A stretch of 54,231 bases of DNA from Woeseiaceae bacterium (GTDB taxonomy: Bacteria; Pseudomonadota; Gammaproteobacteria; Steroidobacterales; Woeseiaceae): assembly GCA_021773055.1 (NCBI GenBank), contig JAJFKV010000061.1, forward strand, positions 1 to 54,231, in the 5' to 3' direction. The notes beneath the pieces were generated by a model. That model did no database searches and was not told where the DNA came from. It saw only the letters and a list, made by a program, of their open reading frames with translations. Position numbers and translations under genes: made by a program. Below are positions 37,901-44,331 of the stretch, piece by piece. Within the stretch, counting starts at the first letter, position 1. The number at the start of each line of letters is the position of its first letter.

Positions 37901-38509
37901 GGTGTTGCGGGTATTCCGGAGGACTCACAGGCCGGTAGCGGTATGGCGGTCAATTACGGTATCGAACCGATCTGGTTCCGTATGGGGTTATTGCCACAAT
38001 CACCTTTCGGTAACGCCGGAACGCCGGCATCCTTTGGCGGAACGCAGCAATTCGATATCTACAGCAACGGCAAAGTTGGCGGCGATCCGGCAACACCTGT
38101 GTTCCTGGCAACTGCTGGCGAGGAGGCGCGCATGCGTATTGGCGTGCCGCATTCCACAAACCGCGGCACGGTCTTCGCTCTGCACGGTCACGTCTGGCAA
38201 CGCGATCCGTATATCGCAGAGAAAACCGACGCCTGGGGATTCCCGCTGCCGTATTCGGCCGGTGGCAGTGGTGTAGGTTCGGTCAGGATCGGCAATAATC
38301 CGCTTGCTTTCTACCAGGGTGGTCAGGAAAGCATCGCCTCCGGTGCGCATTACGACATCGTATTGCCCAGCGCGGGCGGCACGCATGCGGTACCGGGCGA
38401 CTACATGTATCGTGATGTTGCTTCGGCGAACGTTGCGAGTGGAATCTGGGGCATCCTGCGCGTACTACCAGCGCCACCGCCACCAGCAGAGCCTCCTACG
38501 ACGCCCTGA
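31949..38509 (+). CDS. giant multicopper oxidase, MofA/manganese-oxidase-like
   Basis: A 2186-residue secreted protein. Its signal peptide ends in GSAAQAQ near residue 38. Several cupredoxin domains carry copper ligands: H532, H534 and H536 in HLHNH; a full type 1/type 3 signature HCHFYPHFAQGM (583-594, with HCH, H589 and M594); GQHIH (H1021, H1023); HDHYGPSTH (H1133, H1135, H1141); and HGH near the C-terminus (H2079, H2081). A ~75-residue Ig-like insertion (YDYTYKVDFVNNG onward) sits around residue 1680. The size and motif order match the large oxidases linked to Mn(II) or Fe(II) oxidation (MofA, MnxG, OmpB types). It leads an operon with copper chaperones, a foldase and a cytochrome. Substrate inferred. 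Confidence 0.88.
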   Translation: MTSLTFLTTIRRSLANSWTMKIFPVFVCVLFGSAAQAQTCERTLTASIVAFDQPVLFNRLGASNVNGMIFALERDVINKDTGLTLNNYGLAMPGKVALRPDKRPRPIVLRVREGDCLTIGVTNLLTPNPNPIKPAVEGGDPMPGNDQFNVPIDEQVLERHVSFQVAGMEWVDGDKDAASYVGQNADSTIAQGAMRSYSLYAAEEGVFVARGMAATVGSDGNQGNSSNLLFGQVVVEPRGARVYRSQTTEEDMRIASTNLDTADANCGTQNLTLDGQPIINYEATFPVADCANGASLGAAVWAAEGKAGAPVLNMVCTADGATNDGCALNEIIYTDLHAIVAGPDADGSWRSVCPDNDPFEGACPYPLESVGKRNPTLPNRLEAFREFASAYHGETAAAQAFPGFFVDDPVFNYVLAGVGDAFMVNYGSGGIGSEIIANRLGVGPMHDCLSCAFEEFFLTSHTVGDPAQLADVSANIGLERLMPGQTPAAGTLGPKATWVPYPDDPANVHHSYTGDFVKIRNTHIGNENHVFHLHNHQWLYNPNDDNSNYLDAQGIGPGSSYTYEINYGGSGNRMKSSGDAIYHCHFYPHFAQGMWYLWRNHDVMETGTPLQASGGAASYHAEPYGLENGTPAIVGHVTDPALPTFGMPIRARSLPDGEIVAGAPIPAIIPLPGKPIPPMPGEVQVVPNNLTTTASIFNPSNVDLDDAVLGNQVPVGSLANVVQRDVNPGFPFWIAGIEDTVGQRPPTPPLDMATAELVTALNNSLDDTFDVKKADGTVVTTVKNLFNDLVPAQAGGWDGGLPRSALQGYAAGGTTAVNVVSRLDFSKVLGTAQAVFFPEAGTDVEQTAMAYHAVRNHPTYTVDMNGGVTPSSYVLNGNKPAVGAPYHEPCMDDQGDRFDTFNDPLTSSTGHVFWGGAANTWTADATGLTSFDADTPRIYKGVNIQFDAVLNKAGYHYPQQRILTLWEDAVPVITKAKPPEPMVLRFNSFECGVYQHSNLVPEYYELDDYQVRTPTDIIGQHIHLPKWDLTTADGAANGWNYEDGTFSPGAVQERIHAINDFAGAHSAAKGSPEGTLPGAPLVAASHPFFGGVAPPGNIASKWMGARTTMQRWFFDPVLNADGVDRGLGIIFTHDHYGPSTHQQVGLYATVLTEPANSTWSHNETGEQLGCRYPGEDADPAGNCRADGGPTSWQAAILPDAAGSSLNPAGQLEPYREFYFEYTDFQHAYEAGIYVGADQNGEAQAAAGAGLPMAVTNTGNPDACNDPLNAFRCAINPPGLAQITPVYPDLAVEATGVSGEVHGCTERPCPMAIDAVDPGMFAINYRNEPVGLRVYDPNRIAPDGKPGMQSAGEAGDLAFALQSRTDRAIPELNVQPVAGTSIHGTIFPPPINTGMVGPGDPFTPMMRTYVGDLVRVKMQAGGDEEEHNATIHGLKWLQAGSAFGAAPNSGWRNNQAGGISEQFTLTAPIVPVEGDTRQAFIDYAYSMDTSQDGWWSGMWGVMRAHELPRNDLQQLPTTQVPISFGNAAEFKGVCPSNAPVRKFDITAAAANDILAANADVMLQGGIRDVAPTGHLGTAPNPAGGTLVYNPRTTTVGGQISIDHETGETIQLASHQGPIHDPTALLYVHTSDLIANPATAAEILECSRFGLFAFDSDEITTTQIRRRRVRGNRYAYDYTYKVDFVNNGAATYGVTATVTSTAAGISIGEGDLSFGDIAEGGTGSSGSDTFTLRWDRRYAFDGSKIEFDFHGDIEGDGDGIKNAACPIKLKNGVKVEPLILRAAAGDCIDVKLRNRLPVDAKELPTLATLLGVTKRDRFGLQGSTTFQTNLMETSSYAGLHPQMVAYDVSRANGILVGGNVSGVLDSKSGLANPNGGKERMKWYAGDIAAEKVGGTYVLTATPVEFGASNLHPADVIKQGMKSLVGQLVIEPEGSTFDDQGDDATGRQSATVTRADGTTFRDFSVVMTKGQTQYYADSSPVEHSNGEGVAGIPEDSQAGSGMAVNYGIEPIWFRMGLLPQSPFGNAGTPASFGGTQQFDIYSNGKVGGDPATPVFLATAGEEARMRIGVPHSTNRGTVFALHGHVWQRDPYIAEKTDAWGFPLPYSAGGSGVGSVRIGNNPLAFYQGGQESIASGAHYDIVLPSAGGTHAVPGDYMYRDVASANVASGIWGILRVLPAPPPPAEPPTTP

Positions 38510-38539
38510 TTGCGAACCTTGAACAAGGATGTAATGTAG

Positions 38540-40465
38540 ATGAGAGTCATTAGCAAACGATGGATCCCCGCCAGTATTCTGGCGGGGGTTCTGCTGTCAA
38601 CTTCCTGGGCGACACAAACGGAGCCGGCTGCCAGTGGTCAACATGTCAGGCATGGCGTGGTAGTCGACTTCGATGCGCAAGCACTCGACGGAGATTCGAG
38701 CAAACTGGTTGCAGGTGAACTCGCAGAGCTGCGTTTTCGCCTTACGGAAGAAGCTACTGGAGAGCCGGTCAAGGGAATAACCCCGGGCGTCTGGCTTGAC
38801 ATGGGTGAAGTCCTGCAAGGGCAGGACGGCGCGATCCAAAAGACCTGTAAAGAAAAGATTGCGCTGTACCTCAAGGGCGTTGTTGGCATCCGACCGATGT
38901 TGGATCTCAACAGTTATTACATCGTTGTAATGAACCAGGAACCGAGTTTGTCGGTTGTTGACCCGCTGGTATCAATGGCGGGAGTGACCAGCACGTTGAC
39001 CCAGATTTCACTTAGTGGTGTCGGCACGGACTGGGCGCAGGACAATGGGCAGAAGAATCTCTTCGTGAGCATGCCTGCTACCGGCAAAGTCGCTGTCGTT
39101 GATACTGGCGCGTTCGAAGTTATCAAAGATATCGAAGCCGGTGAACGGCCTACTCGGGTCTTAATGCAACCGGACGGCCGTTTTCTCTGGGTTGGAAACG
39201 ACGCAGAATCCGAAGAAAAAAGTGGCGTAACCGTTATTGATACTCAAACGCTTGCCGCCGTTACGAATATTTCGACCGGTCTTGGTCACCATGAAATTGC
39301 ATTCACGGCTGATAGTCGTACCGCATTCATCAGCAACCGCGAATCGGGCACGGTAAGTGTCATCGACGTGGCATCCCTCGAGAAGGTCAAGGACATCAAG
39401 ACGGGTCCATTGCCTATTTCCATGGCGTATTCAGCCTTGTCCGAAGCACTTTATGTTGCAGATGGTAAATCCGGAACCGTGAGTGTTATTGGCGCTGCCG
39501 ATCTTAGACTTGAAAAACGCATAATTCTGGAGCCAGGGCTGGGTCCGATCGCCATCGCACCTGATGGTCGTTTTGCACTGACTGTCAATCCAACCACGAA
39601 CAAAGTTTTCGTCATTGATGCAACGACCAATAAGCAGGTGCACTCGATTGATGTCGATGCCAAGCCATACCAGGTCAGCTTCAGCCGCGCGTTTGCCTAC
39701 GTGCGTGCGCTGGGAAGTGCGCGCGTGACGATGGTTAACCTCACCAGTCTCGGTGAAGATAAAAAGCCAATCGTCCAGGGCTTCGATGCCGGTGCTGGAG
39801 CGCCGATGGCTGCCGGAAATCTGCCGATAGCCAGTGGCTCAGCATTTACAACCAGCGAAGCCGCTGTATTCATCGTTAACCCTGCTGATAACACCACTTA
39901 TTTTTACATGGAAGGCATGAACGCTGCGGCAGGCAACTACCGTGTCTACGGCGCAAGTGCACGTGCCGTTACGGTTGTCGATCGCAGTATGCGAGAGTCG
40001 GAGCCCGGTGTTTACGTCTCGACGGTAAAAATTCCTGCCGCTGGACGCTACGACGTAGCGTTTATGCTGGAGACGCCGCAGATTCTGCATTGCTTTTCTG
40101 CTCAAGCCAGTCCGGGTGCGGTACCGATAAAGAGTCTGGTAGGCTTGTCTGTCGAGTACCTACAGGACTCGCAGCGCGTTGCCTCCAATAGCGAAATGTC
40201 TCTGCGTTTCCGTTTGACGAGCAACGCGACGGACAGACCAATATCGGGTGTAGATGGTGTTAGCGTTTTGTTATTCCGCACGCCAGGTGCCGACAGAACT
40301 GTTATCACGGCTGTCGCAGAGGGTGACGGAATTTACTCCGCGTCGCTGCCTATCGGCCGTCCGGGCGGATATTACGTTCACGTTGGTGTTCCGTCACGGA
40401 ATATTGGCTACAGCAAATTGCCATACCTCACACTTGCGGCAGTGAATGCAGAGGCATCGCAATGA
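38540..40465 (+). CDS. secreted YVTN beta-propeller protein with YtkA-like flanking domains
   Basis: A 641-residue protein with a signal peptide (ILAGVLLSTSWATQ). Residues about 35-115 and 540-635 are similar Ig-like domains (LRFRLTEEATGEPVKG and LRFRLTSNATDRPISG) resembling the YtkA type. Between them is a beta-propeller with several YVTN-style blades (GTVSVIDVASLEKV, GTVSVIGAADLRLE, KVAVVDTGAF). An AAGGA ribosome site lies 10 bp upstream. A C-terminal HCFSA and an earlier KTCKEK supply isolated Cys. It lies 30 bp after the oxidase gene and overlaps the isomerase gene by ATGA. It may be a periplasmic or surface partner of the oxidase. Metal binding is not proven. Confidence 0.82.
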   Translation: MRVISKRWIPASILAGVLLSTSWATQTEPAASGQHVRHGVVVDFDAQALDGDSSKLVAGELAELRFRLTEEATGEPVKGITPGVWLDMGEVLQGQDGAIQKTCKEKIALYLKGVVGIRPMLDLNSYYIVVMNQEPSLSVVDPLVSMAGVTSTLTQISLSGVGTDWAQDNGQKNLFVSMPATGKVAVVDTGAFEVIKDIEAGERPTRVLMQPDGRFLWVGNDAESEEKSGVTVIDTQTLAAVTNISTGLGHHEIAFTADSRTAFISNRESGTVSVIDVASLEKVKDIKTGPLPISMAYSALSEALYVADGKSGTVSVIGAADLRLEKRIILEPGLGPIAIAPDGRFALTVNPTTNKVFVIDATTNKQVHSIDVDAKPYQVSFSRAFAYVRALGSARVTMVNLTSLGEDKKPIVQGFDAGAGAPMAAGNLPIASGSAFTTSEAAVFIVNPADNTTYFYMEGMNAAAGNYRVYGASARAVTVVDRSMRESEPGVYVSTVKIPAAGRYDVAFMLETPQILHCFSAQASPGAVPIKSLVGLSVEYLQDSQRVASNSEMSLRFRLTSNATDRPISGVDGVSVLLFRTPGADRTVITAVAEGDGIYSASLPIGRPGGYYVHVGVPSRNIGYSKLPYLTLAAVNAEASQ

Positions 40466-41427
40466 AGTCAGCAATCAGTTTAGGTTGCCTGATTCTGCTG
40501 GGCGTATTCGGTGTTGCTGAGGCACAGCTACACGCCTACGGTACTGCCGCGCGCGTTAACGATGTGGACATCAGCAACGAGATGCTCGAAAGAAATTTCG
40601 AGGAATACCTGCGTGACAAAGACGTCAACATTGCGGCCATCCGCTATCCGAATCGGGTGAACATGATGCGGCGCGAAGTACTCGACCAGCTCATTAACCA
40701 GGAAATCATCTGGCAGGCGGCACAAAAAGATGAACTCCTTGCAAGCACCGATGACGTCGAAGAAGCAATGCAGCAAGTGCGTGCACAATTTACCTCCGAG
40801 CAGGATTTTATCGGTCGACTGGCGGCGGAGGGCTTCACCGTCGATGCATACCGCAAGCATGTCCGGCAAATATTGTCGGCCAAGAAATACATGTCATCGT
40901 TGGCAGAAAAGGTCGCTGTTAGCGATGCGGAAATTCATGATTTCTATGTTGCCAACCCTGCCAGGTTTCAAATGCCAGAAGCTGTGAAAGCTCGGCATAT
41001 ACTGCTGAAACTGGCACAGGGTGCCGATGAGGAAAGTCGCGGTGCCGTTCAATCACAGGCAGAAGCGATTTTGCAACGCTTGCTCGCAGGTGAAGATTTC
41101 ACTGCCGTAGCCAAAGAAATGTCCGAAGACTCTTCTGCTGCACAAGGCGGTGATCTCGGTTATTTTCCGCGTGGCAAGATGGTCAAACCGTTTGAAGATG
41201 CAGTTTTTGCACTGCAGGTGGGAGAAATGTCGGGAATCGTAGAATCACCCTTTGGTTTGCATATTATCAAGGTCGATGACCGACAAGTTGCGAAAACCGT
41301 AGCCGAGGAAGTGGCGAAAGAGCGCATCACCGAGCACCTGGTACAGACCAACAGCCAGCAACTCATGATCGATGAAATAGCCACTTTGCGGGCAGCTGCA
41401 GACATCGAAGTGATCGCAGCACAATAG
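40462..41427 (+). CDS. parvulin-type peptidyl-prolyl isomerase (PpiC/SurA-like)
   Basis: A 321-residue periplasmic foldase with a signal peptide (LGCLILLGVFGVAEA), a SurA-like helical chaperone region, and one parvulin domain from about residue 170: VKARHILLKL, GEDFTAVAKEMSED, GGDLGYFPRGKMVKPFEDAV and SPFGLHIIKVDD. It starts by ATGA overlap with the beta-propeller gene, so it is expressed with it. Within this operon the obvious client is the giant secreted oxidase. A peptidyl-prolyl isomerase gene also follows mofA in Leptothrix, as I recall. Confidence 0.92.
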   Translation: MKSAISLGCLILLGVFGVAEAQLHAYGTAARVNDVDISNEMLERNFEEYLRDKDVNIAAIRYPNRVNMMRREVLDQLINQEIIWQAAQKDELLASTDDVEEAMQQVRAQFTSEQDFIGRLAAEGFTVDAYRKHVRQILSAKKYMSSLAEKVAVSDAEIHDFYVANPARFQMPEAVKARHILLKLAQGADEESRGAVQSQAEAILQRLLAGEDFTAVAKEMSEDSSAAQGGDLGYFPRGKMVKPFEDAVFALQVGEMSGIVESPFGLHIIKVDDRQVAKTVAEEVAKERITEHLVQTNSQQLMIDEIATLRAAADIEVIAAQ

Positions 41428-41435
41428 TGACGTTG

Positions 41436-42098
41436 ATGACCGTGCCAATTATCAAAACCAAAACTTCAATACTTGCTTGCTTGGCCTTGCTCGCAATGAC
41501 GAGTGCAGCAACGCAAGCAGCAGAGTCCTCGGCTGACGATCCACACGCCAAACATCGTGCGATGATGAAAAAATCTCAGGACACCGAAGCAGCGAGCGCG
41601 GAAGTCGAATTGTTGAATAGTCCGATGACGACGCAGAACGGCGAAACCGTCCAGTTCAAGACAGATGTTGTCGGCGATCAAATCGTCGTAATCGATTTCG
41701 TCTACACAACCTGCACGACGGTTTGCCCGGTAATATCGGCGATTTTTCAACAGGTACAAAACGGACTTGGTGATCGACCGGATGCGGAAGTCAGGCTGAT
41801 CTCCGTGAGTATCGACCCGGTTCGTGATACGCCGGAACGGCTGAAAGAGTATGCTGACAAATTACAGGCCAGCGAGAACTGGGTCTGGTTGACCGGTGAG
41901 AAGACAAGCGTTGACGATGTTTTACGTGGGCTCGGTGCGTATACACCTGATTTCGAAGACCACCCATCAATTGTCCTGGTCGGCGATCCAAGAAGCGGCA
42001 TCTGGAAACGGTTTTTTGGCTTCCCCAGCCCGAAGAAAATCCTGGCTGCGGTTGACGAGATGAGCGCCGAACGCAAGACGGCGTACCTGACGAATTAA
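41436..42098 (+). CDS. SCO1/SenC copper chaperone, first of two
   Basis: A 220-residue periplasmic thioredoxin-fold protein with signal peptide ILACLALLAMTSAATQA. The copper-binding motif is CTTVC (C93, C97) with distal H176 in EDHPSIVLVGD. SISVDP-like and RDTPERLKEYA elements are typical of SCO. A GTG at 41427 overlapping the previous stop is an alternative start. SCO proteins deliver copper to, or reduce cysteines in, copper enzymes. Here the likely client is the oxidase rather than cytochrome oxidase, since no cox genes are present. A His- and Met-containing segment (DPHAKHRAMMKK) follows the signal peptide. Confidence 0.9.
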   Translation: MTVPIIKTKTSILACLALLAMTSAATQAAESSADDPHAKHRAMMKKSQDTEAASAEVELLNSPMTTQNGETVQFKTDVVGDQIVVIDFVYTTCTTVCPVISAIFQQVQNGLGDRPDAEVRLISVSIDPVRDTPERLKEYADKLQASENWVWLTGEKTSVDDVLRGLGAYTPDFEDHPSIVLVGDPRSGIWKRFFGFPSPKKILAAVDEMSAERKTAYLTN

Positions 42099-42116
42099 CA
42101 CATGGAGAGTTCGGAA

Positions 42117-42692
42117 ATGTTTAGGAAAAACGTATTTTCGCTGGTAATGATCGCTCTTGCTGCGGTAACAACGCCGGCCTTCGGCGAGCAAACCGCTGCA
42201 GAGGTCGAGGCCGCATCACTGGAATATTTTACAGACACTCAATTGCTGACGCAGGACGGCGAAGAGGTGCGATTTTACAGCGACGTACTGAAAGATCAGA
42301 TCGTCGTAATCAATTTCATATTTACCAATTGCCAGGGCGCCTGCCCGATGATGACGCAAAAATTGCGTATGGCACGAGACCAACTCGATAGCGAAGCAAA
42401 AGAAAAGCTTCTTTTCGTTTCCATCAGTATCGATCCAACACGTGACACGCCGGAAGCGATGCGAGAATTCGCGAAGGAGCAGCATGCCGATGGCAACTGG
42501 GTATTCCTGACGGGGGACAAGGATAAGGTTGACCTCGTGGTGAAGAAACTCGGCCAGTATTATCCCGATGTTGACGAGCACTCCACTCTGATGATTGCCG
42601 GTAACGTCAAGACCCGTTTATGGATGAAACTTCCGCCGCAGCTTCAGCCTGCAGGCGTTGCTGAGAAATTGCGCCAGTTGGTGGACGGCTAA
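42117..42692 (+). CDS. SCO1/SenC copper chaperone, second of two
   Basis: A 191-residue SCO protein. The ATG at 42117 is preferred over 42102 because GGAG lies 5 bp upstream and the signal peptide then starts cleanly (MFRKNVFSLVMIALAA). Copper ligands are C72 and C76 (CQGAC) and H155 (DEHSTLMI). It is related to the preceding protein but clearly divergent, so an old duplication with division of labour is likely. It is 18 bp after the first SCO gene. Confidence 0.9.
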   Translation: MFRKNVFSLVMIALAAVTTPAFGEQTAAEVEAASLEYFTDTQLLTQDGEEVRFYSDVLKDQIVVINFIFTNCQGACPMMTQKLRMARDQLDSEAKEKLLFVSISIDPTRDTPEAMREFAKEQHADGNWVFLTGDKDKVDLVVKKLGQYYPDVDEHSTLMIAGNVKTRLWMKLPPQLQPAGVAEKLRQLVDG

Positions 42693-44187
42693 ACACATTC
42701 GTCATCCAATTGGCAATTGGATCTTGCCAGCCGTCCTCTTCACAGGGCTGCTGGTTTTTTCGTTTTCGCATGCTGCCGAACTCAGCGAAGTCGAGTTACG
42801 TGGCAAGCAAATCTACCTGACCGGCAACACTCCGAGCGGCGCAGCAATATCCGCGATCCTCGGCGTTGATCAAATCGAATTGCCAGCCAGTGCAGCACCT
42901 TGCGGTAGTTGTCACGGCATCGATGGTCGTGGCCGACCTGAAGGCGGTGTCATTCCCTCCGATATTACCTGGAGTGAATTGAGCAAAGGCTACGGTCATG
43001 AGCATGTATTTGATCGCAGACACCCGGCGTTCGACGACGCTTCTTTGGCTGTTTCGATTATTGGTGGAACCGATCCTGCCGGCAACGCGCTGGATATGGC
43101 GATGCCGCGTTATCGAATGGAGCGGCAGGATATCGATGCGTTGGTCGCTTACATCAAACGAATCGAAGCAGATCTGGACAGCGGCTTAAGCGAAGATTCG
43201 GTAACAGTAGGCACATTGTTGCCGCTATCGGGGCCGGCGGCTTCACAAGGACAGGCAATTCAGGCGGTGCTCGCAGCTTTCATTCGGGAGCTCAATGCTG
43301 GTGGCGGGGTGAACGGTCGCCGTGTTGAGCTGGAGGTAATTCCGCTGGGCAATTCCCCTGCTGAGACCGTGGAAAATGTGCGGGGCGTGATGGGGTCGTC
43401 GGGTTTGTTTGCGCTGGTCGCAACCTACGTTACGCATGTTGAGTCACAATTAGCGTCTGTCCTCACGGATGCTGAAATTCCCATTATTGGTCCGATTACG
43501 CGAACACCGACTGCAAGGGCAGACCGACTGAAGAATGCCTACTACCTGTACGCTGGAAATTCCGAACTGATTCAGTCGATGCGCCAGTTCGCGGCCAGCG
43601 AAGGCCGGTCAACTGTTGAATTGGCATACTCAGATCCAGAATTCGAGGCTGTGAAAACCGCGGCAAGCATGAGCGGATCGGACGACGTATTTTTTCTCGG
43701 TACGGCGACGGAACTCAAGGAACTCATCGGTGCGTTGGCCCAGGCGCAGACCTGGCCGCGCATTTTCTTGCCGGCCACGGCTGTTACTCCTGAGCTGCTT
43801 AATGCGCCGCTTGAATTCGATGGCAGAATTTTCGTTGCCTACCCCACACAGCCGAGTGACGTCAGCGCCGGCGGTCGTGAATTATTCGCAAGGCTGGCTT
43901 CGACTGACGAGTTGTCAAACGCCCATATTTCAAGCCAGATTTCGGCGCTTGCGGCAGCCAGGATTCTGGTCGAGGCTATGCAGCGGGCAGGTCATTCCTT
44001 GAGCCGCGAACGACTAATCGCAGAGATTGAAGGCATGAACGGGTACCCGACAGGGCTGACTCCCCCGATTAGCTATGGTCTGAATCGTCGCATCGGCGCT
44101 CGCGGCGCCCATATTGTGAGGCTGGACCTTGCAGGGGGGCGTCTTGTCCCAGCCGCCGCCTGGAAAGAGCTCCCGCAGGCCAGATAA
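42658..44187 (+). CDS. cytochrome c fused to amino-acid-type periplasmic binding protein
   Basis: A 509-residue exported fusion. No ATG precedes the signal sequence (WILPAVLFTGLLVFSFSHAA); the TTG at 42658, inside the end of the SCO gene, is the best start and gives a basic n-region. Residues about 50-170 are a monoheme cytochrome c: CGSCH (C82, C85, H86) with M149 or M154 in AMPRYRM as the distal ligand. Residues about 182-490 are a Peripla_BP_6 (branched-chain amino acid type) domain: VGTLLPLSGPAASQGQAI, ELNAGGGVNGRRVEL, PIIGPITRTP. No permease genes follow, so it is not an ordinary transporter component. It may couple ligand sensing to electron transfer. Confidence 0.87.
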   Translation: MLRNCASWWTAKHIRHPIGNWILPAVLFTGLLVFSFSHAAELSEVELRGKQIYLTGNTPSGAAISAILGVDQIELPASAAPCGSCHGIDGRGRPEGGVIPSDITWSELSKGYGHEHVFDRRHPAFDDASLAVSIIGGTDPAGNALDMAMPRYRMERQDIDALVAYIKRIEADLDSGLSEDSVTVGTLLPLSGPAASQGQAIQAVLAAFIRELNAGGGVNGRRVELEVIPLGNSPAETVENVRGVMGSSGLFALVATYVTHVESQLASVLTDAEIPIIGPITRTPTARADRLKNAYYLYAGNSELIQSMRQFAASEGRSTVELAYSDPEFEAVKTAASMSGSDDVFFLGTATELKELIGALAQAQTWPRIFLPATAVTPELLNAPLEFDGRIFVAYPTQPSDVSAGGRELFARLASTDELSNAHISSQISALAAARILVEAMQRAGHSLSRERLIAEIEGMNGYPTGLTPPISYGLNRRIGARGAHIVRLDLAGGRLVPAAAWKELPQAR

Positions 44188-44245
44188 ACGTCGAGATTTT
44201 TTGCAAATTTGAGCGTTACTTCTCATAAGTCATTGATTTCAAGTG

Positions 44246-44262
44246 TTGGAATGGTACTTGCA
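44246..44262 (+). promoter_or_regulatory. possible sigma-54 promoter
   Basis: TTGG at 44246-44249 and TTGC at 44258-44261 place GG and GC exactly 10 bases apart, with a G at the conserved middle position, close to the -24/-12 consensus. It lies about 70 bp before the sensor kinase start. A chance match is possible; no sigma-54 activator is encoded nearby. Confidence 0.3.
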
Positions 44263-44286
44263 CGAATACTAGATGGCACCATCGAA

Positions 44287-44315
44287 AGCGGGAGGCTTTT
44301 GAGTGGGTTGCCGCT
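44287..44315 (+). other. stem with AGCGG/CCGCT arms in the kinase leader
   Basis: AGCGG (44287-44291) pairs with CCGCT (44311-44315) just before the AAGGGG ribosome site of the kinase gene. It may be a small regulatory leader hairpin. It does not match any riboswitch consensus I could recognise. Confidence 0.2.
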
Positions 44316-44317
44316 CT

Positions 44318-44323
44318 AAGGGG
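44318..44323 (+). promoter_or_regulatory. ribosome binding site for a kinase lacking an ATG/GTG/TTG start
   Basis: AAGGGG lies 8 bp before an in-frame ATC at 44332. The in-frame stop TAA at 44317-44319 overlaps it, so translation cannot begin further upstream in this frame. Confidence 0.45.
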
Positions 44324-44331
44324 AAACCTGT

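Noticed and set aside
41436..42692. The two SCO genes as part of a cytochrome oxidase operon
   Set aside because: No coxABCD or heme O/A synthase genes are present; their neighbours are the multicopper oxidase and its accessory genes.
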